From NCBI RefSeq assembly GCF_002286985.1, contig NZ_NSKC01000003.1, forward strand, positions 434,001 through 498,000: a DNA stretch of 64,000 nucleotides, written 5' to 3'. Origin of the DNA: Halorubrum salipaludis (GTDB lineage Archaea; Halobacteriota; Halobacteria; Halobacteriales; Haloferacaceae). Shown here piece after piece: positions 8,311 through 16,792 of this stretch (position 1 is the stretch's first letter; every line of letters starts with the position of its first letter). Both the position numbers and the translations under genes were made by a program. Under the pieces are notes generated by a model. The model ran no database searches. It worked only from the letters and a program-made list of their open reading frames with translations, and was not told the origin of the DNA.

Positions 8311-9195
8311 ATGGCGCCGGGGACCGACCGACGACGCGTGCAGAAGACGGTACTCATCACCGGCTGTTCCTCCGGCATCGGGCGCGCCGCGGCGCGCGCG
8401 TTCCTCGACGAGGGGTGGACCGTGTACGCGACCGCGCGGAATCCCGCGGACATCCAGACGCTCGGCGAGGCGGGCTGCGAGCTGGCGACGCTCGACGTCA
8501 CGGACCAGTCCGACATCGACCGCGTCGTCGACCGGATCTTAGACGAGGAGGGCGCGATCGACGCGCTGATCAACAACGCCGGCTACGGCCAGTTCGGGCC
8601 GGTCGAGGACGTGCCGACCGCGAAGGTCCACGAGCAGTTCGACGTGAATGTGTACGGCCCGCACCGGCTCATCAAGGCCGTCCTCCCCGGAATGCGCCGC
8701 GAGCGAGACGGGACGATCGTCAACGTCTCCTCCGTCGCCGGCCGGGTGTCGATCCCCGGCGGCGGCGTGTACAGCGGCTCGAAGTTCGCGGTCGAGGCGC
8801 TCTCGGACGCGCTCCGCAACGAGGTCGCGGAGTACGGGGTCGACGTGGTCGTCGTCGAGCCCGGTCCCGTGCAGACGAACTTCGCGAAGCGGGCGGAGCG
8901 GGAGGCGGGCGCCGACGACGCGGACGGCGAGGCCGACGACGGCGGGCTCGACCGCTCGGGCGCCTACGAGGAGTTCTACGCGATCTTCGAGGACACGCAA
9001 CTGCTCGGCGGCGACGGACCGGGCGCGATCGAGCCCGAGGTCGTCGCCGACGCGATCGTCAACGCCGCGAGCGCGACCCAGCCGCCGGCGCGGGTCCAGC
9101 CCGGCACCGTCGCCCGGATCGGCGTGCTCGCGCGGTTCCTCCCCGACGCGATCCTCGATCGGGGGTACGAGCTCGTCCGGAAGTTCACGAGCTGA
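8311..9195 (+). CDS. Short-chain dehydrogenase/reductase (SDR)
   Basis: Classical SDR of about 294 residues. The cofactor loop is TGCSSGIGRA, the NNAG motif reads NNAGYGQ, and the active-site pair is YSGSK with an upstream Ser in VSSVAGRV. R at VYATARN suggests NADP(H). Residues about 195-215 carry an acidic low-complexity insertion. The ATG at 8311 is taken; a GTG at 8338 directly before KTVLITG is an equally good start. The substrate is unknown. Confidence 0.88.
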   Translation: MAPGTDRRRVQKTVLITGCSSGIGRAAARAFLDEGWTVYATARNPADIQTLGEAGCELATLDVTDQSDIDRVVDRILDEEGAIDALINNAGYGQFGPVEDVPTAKVHEQFDVNVYGPHRLIKAVLPGMRRERDGTIVNVSSVAGRVSIPGGGVYSGSKFAVEALSDALRNEVAEYGVDVVVVEPGPVQTNFAKRAEREAGADDADGEADDGGLDRSGAYEEFYAIFEDTQLLGGDGPGAIEPEVVADAIVNAASATQPPARVQPGTVARIGVLARFLPDAILDRGYELVRKFTS

Positions 9196-9220
9196 TCTCG
9201 GTCGGCGGTCGGGTCGACGC

Positions 9221-9730
9221 TCACTCCCCGCCGCCCGCCCCCACCGCGAACGGGTTCTCTCCCTCCCGCCAGTCCCATCCGGGGAGCCGCGTCTGGAACC
9301 CCGCCGCGAGCGCGGCGTCGAGGTCGTCGGCGCCGGCCGCGCCCGCGCCGTCGGCGGTCGCGTCCTCCGCGACCCGCACGTCGACGAGGTGGAACGTCGC
9401 CTGCGCGAGCAGCGAGAGGGGGCGTCCGCCGGCGACCGTCGCGGCGAGCTCGCGGCCGAGCACCTCGTCGACGACGAACCCGGGGTAGTCGCCCGCCACG
9501 TCGAGGTCGCGGAGCAGGGCGACGCAGCCGGCGACGTTGACGGCGACCTCGCCGTCCGCGAACACCGCGTCGACCTCGCGGCGGTACGCCTCGGGGGTGA
9601 CCGGGTCAACCTCGGTCTCGAAGAGCCCGCCCAGCCGATCGCGGGTCTCGTTGATCACGGGGACGACGACCGGCGCGCGATCGCGGACCCACGCGTGCTC
9701 GTCGCGGACCGTCTCGGTCGTGATGCGCAT
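9221..9730 (-). CDS. Conserved haloarchaeal protein of unknown function
   Basis: 169 residues, predicted soluble, alpha/beta. Recognisable blocks include an N-terminal RITTETVRDEHAWVRDRAPVVVPVINETRDRLGG and a C-terminal aromatic motif GFQTRLPGWDWREGENPF. I do not recognise a characterised family. Cysteine is almost absent (one Cys in NVAGCVALL). It runs convergent with the SDR gene and divergent from aCPSF1, with a shared promoter region between 9731 and 9957. Confidence 0.6.
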   Translation of the reverse strand: MRITTETVRDEHAWVRDRAPVVVPVINETRDRLGGLFETEVDPVTPEAYRREVDAVFADGEVAVNVAGCVALLRDLDVAGDYPGFVVDEVLGRELAATVAGGRPLSLLAQATFHLVDVRVAEDATADGAGAAGADDLDAALAAGFQTRLPGWDWREGENPFAVGAGGGE

Positions 9731-9769
9731 GGGGCCGCGTTCGGCGGGCGGGGGTTTGCCATTTGCGAA

Positions 9770-9778
9770 GGGTTTTAT
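9770..9778 (+). promoter_or_regulatory. TATA-like box between divergent genes
   Basis: GGTTTTATAACG is the clearest AT block in the 227-nt gap between the 9730 gene (reverse) and aCPSF1 (forward, 9958). Used forward, it would give aCPSF1 a leader of about 155 nt. Read backward (TTATAAAACC), it lies about 40 nt before the reverse gene. Confidence 0.4.
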
Positions 9779-9957
9779 AACGACCGGGCTAATCATCAGC
9801 TAAGCGGGTTTTCGCTGGCTGTTCCCGCACGGTACCACCTACGGACAGTACTACCACTATGCCTATCCCGTCACGGTCGACCGTTCGGCGCCGAGCCGCG
9901 TACCGGAACGCGAGACGACTCGACGGCGACGGCGATCGCGGCGACCCGCGGTGAGAT

Positions 9958-11883
9958 ATGAGTCAAGTCGATAAGCAACTCGATACCCTGAAATCAGAGA
10001 TCGAACAGGAGATTCCGAACGACATCACGGTCACCGACGTGAAATACGAGGGACCGGAACTGGTCGTGTACACGCGCGACCCCAAGGAGTTCGCCGGCGA
10101 CGGCGACCTGATCCGCCGGCTCGCCTCGAAGCTCCGGAAGCGGATCACGGTCCGTCCGGACCCGAGCGCCCTCTCTCCCCCGGCCCGCGCCGAGGAGGAG
10201 GTCCGCGAGGTGATCCCGGAGGAGGCCGGCGTGACCGACCTCGACTTCCACGAGGACACCGGCGAGGTCGTCATCGAGGCCGAGAAGCCCGGCATGGTGA
10301 TCGGCCGCCGCGGCTCGACGCTCCGGGAGATCACCCAGGAGGTCGGCTGGACCCCCGAGGTCGTTCGGACGCCCCCGATCGAGTCCTCCACCGTCTCGAA
10401 CGTGCGCGGCTTCCTCAAGAACGAGCGCGAGGAGCGACGCGACATCCTCGAACGCGTCGGCCGGCAGATCCACCGCGAGGAGATGTCCGACGACGAGTGG
10501 GTCCGGATCACGACGCTCGGCTGCTGTCGCGAGGTCGGCCGCGCCTCCTTCATCCTCTCGACGCCCGAGACGCGCGTCCTGATCGACTGCGGCGACAAGC
10601 CGGGCGCGGAGGGAGAGGTGCCGTACCTCCAAGTCCCCGAGGCGCTCGGCGCCGGCGCCGCGACCCTCGACGCGGTCGTGCTCACCCACGCCCACCTCGA
10701 CCACTCGGCGCTCATCCCGCTCCTCTTCAAGTACGGCTACGACGGCCCGATCTACACGACCGAGCCGACCCGCGACCTGATGGGCCTGCTCACCCTCGAC
10801 TACCTCGACGTCGCCGCCAAGGAGGGCCGTACGCCCCCCTACGAGTCGGCGCAGGTCCGCGAGGCGATCAAACACACCATCCCGCTGGAGTACGGCGACG
10901 TGACCGACATCGCGCCGGACGTGAAGCTCACCTTCCACAACGCGGGCCACATCCTCGGCAGCGCGGTGACCCACTTCCACATCGGCGACGGCCTCTACAA
11001 CGTCGCCTTTTCCGGCGACATCCACTACGAGGACACGCGCCTGTTCAACGGCGCCGTCAACGACTTCCCGCGCGTCGAGACGCTCGTCTTAGAGTCCACC
11101 TACGGCGGCCGCGACGATTACCAGACCGACCAGGAGGACTCCGAGGAGGCGCTCAAGGAGGTCATCAACGAGACGTACGAGCAGGGCGGGAAGGTCGTCA
11201 TCCCCGCGTTCGCCGTGGGGCGCTCGCAGGAGATCATGCTCGTCTTGGAGGAGGCGATGCGCGAGGGCGAGATCCCGGAGATGCCCGTCCACCTCGACGG
11301 GATGATCTGGGAGGCGACGGCGATCCACACCACCTACCCCGAGTACCTCCGCGACGACCTCCGCGACCGGATCTTCCACGACGACGAGAACCCGTTCCTT
11401 GCCGACCAGTTCAACCACATCGACGGCGGCGAAGACGAGCGACAGGATGTCGCCGACGGCGAGGAGTGCATCGTCATCTCCACCTCCGGGATGATCGAGG
11501 GCGGGCCGATCATGTCGTGGCTCCGCCACATCGGTCCCGAGCCGGAGTCGAACCTCGTGTTCGTCGGGTACCAGGCGCAGGGGACGCTCGGCCGCCGGAT
11601 CCAGAACGGCTGGGACGAGATCCCGGTCGACGGCTGGGGCGGCGGCGGCCGCGGCGACACGCTCACCCTGGAGATGGGCACCGAGGTCGTCGACGGCTTC
11701 TCCGGCCACGCCGACCGGCAGGGGTTAGAGAACTTCGTGAAGACGATGAACCCGCGCCCCGAGAAGGTGCTGTGCGTCCACGGCGACGAGCGCTCCGTCC
11801 AGGACCTCTCGTCGGCGCTGTACCACGACTACAACATGCGGACGTTCGCCCCGAAGAACCTGGAGACGTTCCGGTTCAAGTAA
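9958..11883 (+). CDS. aCPSF1, beta-CASP ribonuclease (transcription termination factor)
   Basis: 641 residues. Two KH-like RNA-binding domains come first (about 1-145, with a GRRGSTLREI loop). Then a metallo-beta-lactamase domain has the zinc signature THAHLDHS (His244, His246, Asp248, His249). Later come a beta-CASP insertion (about 385-585) and the C-terminal GFSGHADRQGL and CVHGDE motifs. In archaea this enzyme cleaves nascent RNA at U-rich 3' ends to terminate transcription. Length and domain order are full. It is nearly invariant among haloarchaea. Confidence 0.97.
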   Translation: MSQVDKQLDTLKSEIEQEIPNDITVTDVKYEGPELVVYTRDPKEFAGDGDLIRRLASKLRKRITVRPDPSALSPPARAEEEVREVIPEEAGVTDLDFHEDTGEVVIEAEKPGMVIGRRGSTLREITQEVGWTPEVVRTPPIESSTVSNVRGFLKNEREERRDILERVGRQIHREEMSDDEWVRITTLGCCREVGRASFILSTPETRVLIDCGDKPGAEGEVPYLQVPEALGAGAATLDAVVLTHAHLDHSALIPLLFKYGYDGPIYTTEPTRDLMGLLTLDYLDVAAKEGRTPPYESAQVREAIKHTIPLEYGDVTDIAPDVKLTFHNAGHILGSAVTHFHIGDGLYNVAFSGDIHYEDTRLFNGAVNDFPRVETLVLESTYGGRDDYQTDQEDSEEALKEVINETYEQGGKVVIPAFAVGRSQEIMLVLEEAMREGEIPEMPVHLDGMIWEATAIHTTYPEYLRDDLRDRIFHDDENPFLADQFNHIDGGEDERQDVADGEECIVISTSGMIEGGPIMSWLRHIGPEPESNLVFVGYQAQGTLGRRIQNGWDEIPVDGWGGGGRGDTLTLEMGTEVVDGFSGHADRQGLENFVKTMNPRPEKVLCVHGDERSVQDLSSALYHDYNMRTFAPKNLETFRFK

Positions 11884-12214
11884 GCCGATCGGCCGGAGAG
11901 ACCGCGTCGTTCCGGCCGCCGAGCGCGATACTCGGGTGCGTTCTCGGTTCCTCCGAATATTGACAGAGATATTTTAATACGGACCCTTTTATTCCCCTAC
12001 GAGAGCACAGAGACACGCGTCGACGACGTGTGGCGACACCGCCACGTCTCGACGGGGACGCCACGTCGGGGACGGGCGGTCCGCGTCCGTTCCCGATCGC
12101 GGAGCGTCCCGGTATCGGTGCGGAGACCCGTTCGATGCGGCCTGAGACCGGACGACGTCCGACGGGTCCGCGGCCGGCTCGGCCCCCGACGAACACGCCG
12201 GACAGGAACCAGAT
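11884..12214 (+). promoter_or_regulatory. Intergenic region with promoter and long leader before the histidine kinase
   Basis: 331 nt without a convincing gene. An AT-rich block at about 11966-11993 (GATATTTTAATACGG and CTTTTATTCCC) is the likely promoter. It would leave a leader of roughly 210-220 nt before ATG 12215, unusual in a genome of mostly leaderless mRNAs. The leader contains several near-complementary CGACGTG/CACGTC segments, so it may fold. No named riboswitch is recognised. Confidence 0.4.
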
Positions 12215-14011
12215 ATGTCCACTCACCACGTCGTTTACGTCCTCCTGATCGCCGCCTCCGGCGTGCTGTCGGCGTCCCTCTCCGTCGGCGCCCTGCGCAA
12301 CCGCGACATCGTCGGCGCGCTGCCGCTGGGGATCCTGCTTTCTGCCGTTACGCTGTGGTCGGCCGGAAAGCTCGTCGAGCTCGCGAGTCCGGGGTTGGCG
12401 GCCACCGTGTTCTGGGCGAACGTCCAGTACCTCGGGATCGTCGTCGTCGTCGCGACGTGGCTGCTCTTCGCGCTCGCGTACACCGGCCGGAGCGAGTGGC
12501 TGACCGGCCGCACCGTGCTCCTGTTGGCCGTCGAGCCGGTGCTCGTGCTGGCCGCGATCGGGACCAACGGGAGCCACGGCCTGTTCCGGACCTCGACGGA
12601 CCTCGTGGCGTACGGGTCGCTCACGGGGCTGATGTCGACCCCCGGACCGGCCTTTTGGATCCACTCGGCCTACTCGTACCTCCTCCTGCTCCTCGGGGCG
12701 GTCCTGATACTCCGACTGGTGGCCCGCTCGGGCCGCCTGTTCCGCAGTCAGGCGGTCGGACTGCTGCTCGCGGTGTTCTCTCCGTGGATCGGCAACGGGC
12801 TGTTCCTCGCCGGCGTCGCGCCCCCCGCGCTCGACACGACGATCATCGGCTTCTCGGTCACGGGGACCGTGCTGGCGGTTATCACCGTCCGTCACCGGCT
12901 CCTCGACATCGTCCCGGCCGTCCGCGAGGTGGCCCGCGACGAGCTGATCGAGAGCATGACCGACGCGGTCCTCGTCGTCGACCACCGGAACCGCCTCGTC
13001 GACGCCAACCCGGCCGCGGAGTCCCTCCTGGGGGAGCCGATCGGTGACGCGGTCGGGGAACCGATCGACGAGGTGTTTCCCGCGCTCGCGGACGCGGTCG
13101 AGGGGAGCGAAAGCGACGGCGGCGCGAGCGACGGAGGCCGGGCCGAGGGCGGCGCGAGCGACGGAGGCCTGGCCGATGGCGGCGCGAGCGACGACGACGA
13201 ACCGTTCCGGACGGAGATCGAACGGCGGGAGGAGAGCGCGGTCCGCTACTACGACGTGCGGGTCTCCCCCCTCGAGCGCGGCCTCGGGGCGCCGACCGGG
13301 CGGCTGATCAGCCTCCGTGACGTCTCCGACCAGCGACAGCGGGAGCAACAGCTGGAGGTGTTGAACCGGCTGTTGCGTCACAACTTCAGAAACGACGCGA
13401 CCGCCATACAGGGGAACGCGTCGCTTCTCAGGGAGGAGGTCACGGATCCGGCAGCCCTGCGGCGACTCGAAACGATCAACCGGACCGTCGAGACGATGAT
13501 CGAGCGCAACGAGCGGTTCTCGCACCTGATCGGGCGACTGGACGACTCCGACCGCGACTCGATCGACCTCACGGCGGAGATCGAGGGGGTGGTCGCGGAC
13601 AAGCGCCGCCGACATCCCGAGGTCACTATCGTCTTCGACCGCGCGGACCCGATCAGGGTCGACACCGGCGAGATCGTCGTCTCGGCGCTGGACGAACTCA
13701 TCACCAACTCGATCGATCACAACGACGCCGAGCGTCCCCGCGTGCGAGTCTCGGTGACCCCCGCGGAACGGAGCGAACGCGACGCCGTCCGGATCCGGAT
13801 ACGCGACAACGGTCCGGGAATTCCCCCGCACGAGATCAGGCCGATCGACCGGGGGACCGAGACGCCGCTGGAACACGCGAGCGGCGTCGGCCTCTGGCTG
13901 GCGACGTGGATCATCCGCGAGGTGGACGGGTCCATCACCTTCGCCGAGGACGGGGACGGGGCCGCGGTGACCGTGTTCCTCCCCGCGGACCGGTCGTCCG
14001 GGCCCGAGTGA
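12215..14011 (+). CDS. Membrane sensor histidine kinase with 7TM and PAS domains
   Basis: 598 residues. About 1-225 is a seven-helix 'histidine kinase N-terminal 7TM' region. About 240-375 is a PAS domain (DAVLVVDHRNRLVDANPAAESLLG). Next comes the H-box RLLRHNFRNDATAI with His389, and last an HATPase with DELITNSIDHND, RDNGPGIPPHE and SGVGLWLATWI. Residues about 302-327 are a Gly/Ala/Ser/Asp repeat coded by a 30-bp tandem repeat that interrupts the PAS domain. No response regulator is adjacent, so the partner is unknown. Confidence 0.9.
   Translation: MSTHHVVYVLLIAASGVLSASLSVGALRNRDIVGALPLGILLSAVTLWSAGKLVELASPGLAATVFWANVQYLGIVVVVATWLLFALAYTGRSEWLTGRTVLLLAVEPVLVLAAIGTNGSHGLFRTSTDLVAYGSLTGLMSTPGPAFWIHSAYSYLLLLLGAVLILRLVARSGRLFRSQAVGLLLAVFSPWIGNGLFLAGVAPPALDTTIIGFSVTGTVLAVITVRHRLLDIVPAVREVARDELIESMTDAVLVVDHRNRLVDANPAAESLLGEPIGDAVGEPIDEVFPALADAVEGSESDGGASDGGRAEGGASDGGLADGGASDDDEPFRTEIERREESAVRYYDVRVSPLERGLGAPTGRLISLRDVSDQRQREQQLEVLNRLLRHNFRNDATAIQGNASLLREEVTDPAALRRLETINRTVETMIERNERFSHLIGRLDDSDRDSIDLTAEIEGVVADKRRRHPEVTIVFDRADPIRVDTGEIVVSALDELITNSIDHNDAERPRVRVSVTPAERSERDAVRIRIRDNGPGIPPHEIRPIDRGTETPLEHASGVGLWLATWIIREVDGSITFAEDGDGAAVTVFLPADRSSGPE
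13118..13195 (+). repeat. 30-bp in-frame tandem repeat inside the histidine kinase
   Basis: Units start at 13118, 13148 and 13178 (last one partial). Each carries GGCGGCGCGAGCGACGGAGG or a close variant and encodes a ten-residue GGASDGG-type unit in a PAS-domain loop. Copy number probably varies between strains. Confidence 0.85.
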
Positions 14012-14020
14012 CCTTTTAAG
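14011..14020 (+). promoter_or_regulatory. TATA box of mgsA
   Basis: ACCTTTTAAG begins directly after the kinase stop codon and ends 23 nt before the mgsA ATG, so mgsA probably has its own leaderless transcript. Confidence 0.6.
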
Positions 14021-14043
14021 GACCCCGGTCGAGTACGCTCCGT

Positions 14044-14415
14044 ATGCGCATCGCGCTCATCGCTCACGACGAGCTGAAAGACGAGATGGTCGAGTTCGTC
14101 AGCGCCCACGCCGACGCCCTCGGCGCGTGCGAGCTCGTGACGACGGGGACCACGGGCAAGCGGATCGCCGACGAGACGGGACTGGCGGTGAACCGGCAGG
14201 CCTCGGGGCCGTACGGGGGCGACCTCCAGATCGGCGCGAAGATCGCCGACGGGGCGATCGACGGCGTCGTCTTCCTCCGCGACCCGCTCACCGCGCAGGC
14301 CCACGAGCCCGACATCTCCGCGCTCCTGCGAGTCTGCGACGTGAAGGACGTGCCCCTCGCGACGAACGTCGCCTCCGCGGAACTGCTCGTCGAGGGGCTC
14401 CTCGAAGGGGCGTGA
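14044..14415 (+). CDS. mgsA: Methylglyoxal synthase
   Basis: Converts dihydroxyacetone phosphate to methylglyoxal and phosphate, bypassing lower glycolysis. 123 residues with the full signature: [10 protein letters not shown] with catalytic Asp near the start, TGTTGKRI phosphate loop, [12 protein letters not shown] with the second catalytic Asp, [15 protein letters not shown], and [13 protein letters not shown]. The length is close to the E. coli enzyme minus its C-terminal tail. In haloarchaea it is present in only some lineages. Methylglyoxal may be detoxified by other enzymes, such as the DJ-1 homologue at 4363-5040 (inference). Confidence 0.94.
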   Translation: MRIALIAHDELKDEMVEFVSAHADALGACELVTTGTTGKRIADETGLAVNRQASGPYGGDLQIGAKIADGAIDGVVFLRDPLTAQAHEPDISALLRVCDVKDVPLATNVASAELLVEGLLEGA

Positions 14416-14530
14416 CCGGGAAAGCGGCGTCCGTGGCCGCGTCGCGCCGCACCCGCTTCCGACGCACCGAGTATCAGACCGGATAACCGGCCCCGCGCCG
14501 TTTTTACCCGGCCGGCCGTAGCCCCACCCG

Positions 14531-15073
14531 ATGACGCGCCGCTCTCGGTCCGGACTCACCGCCCGCGTCGCGGTGTCGGTCGCGCTGCTCCTTGTCGTCG
14601 CGACCGTCGCGACCGGAGGGCTCGCCGGCGCCGCGGCGGCGACGTCCGGCGGCGACGCCGGGGCGCCGGGGGGATCGGACGGCGGCGGTGCGCTCGCCGC
14701 GGACCGCGTCGCTCCGCCGACCCAGTGCTTCGCGGGAGCGGGGCACCCCATATCCATCGGGGACGGCGGCGGCAGTGGGGCGGCGATCGAGGCGCTCGTC
14801 CACCTCTCCGTGCTGACCGACCCGGCCGCCGGCAACGAGTTCGGGATGGAGGCGGCGGGGACGCTCGACGGCGAGCCGATCGTGGTCCTCGGCGCCGGGG
14901 TCCGGCTGACCGCGCGCGAGGCCGTCGCGGACGGCGTCGACCCGTTCGCGGCGTTCGACGTGCTGTACGCCTACGAGCTGCGGCTCCCGATGTTCGACGG
15001 GTCGATCGGCGACTCGGAGTACCGCGACGACGGGTCGCCGATCGACGCCGGCGCGGGCGTGGTGCCCTGCTAG
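14531..15073 (+). CDS. Secreted protein of unknown function
   Basis: 180 residues with an N-terminal export signal: basic MTRRSRSGLTAR, a hydrophobic stretch VAVSVALLLVVATVATGGLA, and an Ala-rich cleavage region. The mature part is acidic, with two cysteines (CFAGAG near residue 66 and the last residue, C180) positioned to form a disulfide. Likely exported by Sec. No family is recognised. It is followed by the convergent flavoprotein gene. Confidence 0.65.
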   Translation: MTRRSRSGLTARVAVSVALLLVVATVATGGLAGAAAATSGGDAGAPGGSDGGGALAADRVAPPTQCFAGAGHPISIGDGGGSGAAIEALVHLSVLTDPAAGNEFGMEAAGTLDGEPIVVLGAGVRLTAREAVADGVDPFAAFDVLYAYELRLPMFDGSIGDSEYRDDGSPIDAGAGVVPC

Positions 15074-15126
15074 CCGGACTCGGCGAGTTATAACGTATCC
15101 CGACCGGTCCGCTCGGCGACGCAGAC

Positions 15127-16200
15127 TCAGTCGTCGTCGGCGGCGGGCTGCTCCGTCTCGGCGCTTCCCTCTCTCCGCGGGCCGCCAGCGTGCCCCTCGT
15201 GGGCGACCGCGGTCGCCATGAGCTCCGGCGAGATCGCGGGCACCTCGTCGGCGTCGACGGGGCCGTCGCGGGCGATATCTTCCGTCGAGCGCGGGAACTC
15301 GCGGATCTCCTTGTGGATCGCGAGGCCGGCCTTCGCGCCCTGCCCCATCGCGACGGGCACCTGGTTGTGTCCGGGGGTGATGTCGCCGACCGCGAAGACC
15401 CCGTCCTCGCTGGTGCGCCCGTGGTCGTCGACATCGATCTCGCCGCCGTCGGTCAGGTCGCAGCCGAGCCCCTCGGCCAGGGCGGTGTTGTAGTCGGAGC
15501 CGTACATCGGGAACCCGCCGCGGTACTCGCGGCGGGTGCCGTCCTCGAACTCCAGGGCCTCCAGCCACCCGGAGTCAGGGTCGTTCTCGACGCCCGTCAC
15601 GTCCTCGCGGACGACCTCGACGGGGTGCGCCTCCAGCTGTGCCGCGGTCTCGTCGCTCCACGTCGGCTCTTCGCCGCGGGTCAACAGATCCACGTCGTCG
15701 GTCACGTTGAGCATGATCATCGCGACGTGGGCGGCCGCCTCGCCGTGGCCCATCACGTACACCGGCTCGTCGACGAACATGTAGGCGTCGCAGTGGAGAC
15801 AGTAGTGGAGCCCCCTTCCCGTCCGCGGGAGCGGCGGGTCCGGGCGCTCGTCGGAGAAGCCGGTCGCGAGCACGACGCGGTCCGCGGTGAGTTCCGCGTC
15901 GTTCGTCGAGAGGCGGAACCGGTCGTCGCCGGTGCGCTCGACGTCGGTGACGAAGCCGCGCTCGAACGTCCCGCCGTACGACTGCACCTGCTCGCGGCCG
16001 GTCTGGAGGAACTCGTTGCCGGAGGTCTCCTCGGTGACGCCGATCACGTTGTGGGTGTCGGCCATCATCGCTGCACGGCCGCCGCCGCGGTCGATGAGCA
16101 CCGTCTCGTGACCCAGTCGCGCACCGTACAGCGCGGTCGTCAGCCCCGCGGGGCCGCCGCCGACCACCGCGATATCGTACTCGTCGTCGGACGAACTCAT
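15127..16200 (-). CDS. Thioredoxin-reductase-like FAD/NAD(P) oxidoreductase
   Basis: 357 residues. The FAD-binding GGGPAGLTTALYGARLG comes first. A redox pair follows in YCLHCDAY (C-x2-C), and the second dinucleotide site appears as YVMGHGEAAAHVA. Near the C-terminus FAVGDITPGHNQVPVAMGQGAKAG closes the FAD site. The layout matches TrxB-type flavoproteins that pass electrons to small thiol proteins. The C-terminal 55 residues are an acidic extension. The ATG at 16198-16200 is 25 nt below a TTTAAAT box, so transcription is probably leaderless. Confidence 0.88.
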   Translation of the reverse strand: MSSSDDEYDIAVVGGGPAGLTTALYGARLGHETVLIDRGGGRAAMMADTHNVIGVTEETSGNEFLQTGREQVQSYGGTFERGFVTDVERTGDDRFRLSTNDAELTADRVVLATGFSDERPDPPLPRTGRGLHYCLHCDAYMFVDEPVYVMGHGEAAAHVAMIMLNVTDDVDLLTRGEEPTWSDETAAQLEAHPVEVVREDVTGVENDPDSGWLEALEFEDGTRREYRGGFPMYGSDYNTALAEGLGCDLTDGGEIDVDDHGRTSEDGVFAVGDITPGHNQVPVAMGQGAKAGLAIHKEIREFPRSTEDIARDGPVDADEVPAISPELMATAVAHEGHAGGPRREGSAETEQPAADDD

Positions 16201-16224
16201 TACCGGACCTACGCGTTGCGCCGG

Positions 16225-16231
16225 TTTAAAT
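16225..16231 (-). promoter_or_regulatory. TATA box of the flavoprotein gene
   Basis: On the reverse strand ATTTAAACC lies about 25-31 nt before the start codon at 16200, the expected distance for a leaderless haloarchaeal mRNA. Confidence 0.6.
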
Positions 16232-16307
16232 GAAGTCGTGCTGTGCGCGAGCCGCGACCAGCCCGCACCCGGCGCGGACGGGTCGCCGAGCCGGCCCCTA
16301 CTCTCGG

Positions 16308-16351
16308 CCGTCAGGTTCGCCGCCCTCGCCCCGTCAGGTTCGCCGCCCTCG
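16308..16351 (+). repeat. 21-bp direct repeat in an intergenic region
   Basis: CCGTCAGGTTCGCCGCCCTCG occurs at 16308-16328 and again at 16331-16351, with a degenerate third trace just after. It sits in the gap between the divergent flavoprotein and the 16419 gene. Confidence 0.8.
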
Positions 16352-16418
16352 GACGCCCGGTTCGCGTCCGTCGGTTCGGCGCGTCCCCGGAAGCTTATAC
16401 CGATCCACCGCGTGCGCT

Positions 16419-16742
16419 GTGCCAGTGCCATCGCGACTCGCCGCCGCCGTCGTGATTCTCCTCGTCGGTGCAGTCGCCGACGTCGCCTCGACGTACGTCG
16501 CCATCTCGGGCGGCCAGTACGTCGAGGGGTCGCCGGTGGGCGCCGCGTTCATCGCGACGTTCGGCCTCCTCCCCGGAATGCTGCTCACCAAGGCCGCGGG
16601 GATGGTCCTCATCGGGATCCCCGTCGCGGTCGCGGGCGGGACCCGCCGGCTGGTCGCGACCCTGATGTGCGCCGGCGTCGGCGTCCTGTCGCTCGCGACC
16701 GCGGTCCGGAACGTCCTCTTCGTCGCCGGCGTCTGGCCGTGA
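16419..16742 (+). CDS. Small membrane protein, DUF5658-like (second copy)
   Basis: About 107 residues with three to four hydrophobic segments, beginning MPVPSRLAAAVVILLVGAVADVAST. It shares the layout of the protein at 1214-1579: DVAST in helix one, a polar G-[SN]-P loop, a GLLPGMLLTKAAGM helix and a final hydrophobic stretch. The start is one of two GTG codons (16419 or 16425). A TTATAC box at 16394-16400 is at a promoter-like distance. Function unknown. Confidence 0.65.
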   Translation: MPVPSRLAAAVVILLVGAVADVASTYVAISGGQYVEGSPVGAAFIATFGLLPGMLLTKAAGMVLIGIPVAVAGGTRRLVATLMCAGVGVLSLATAVRNVLFVAGVWP

Positions 16743-16792
16743 GCCGGCGTGCGGGCGGGATCGCGCGCTCGCCCCGATTCACTCGCTCTGAT

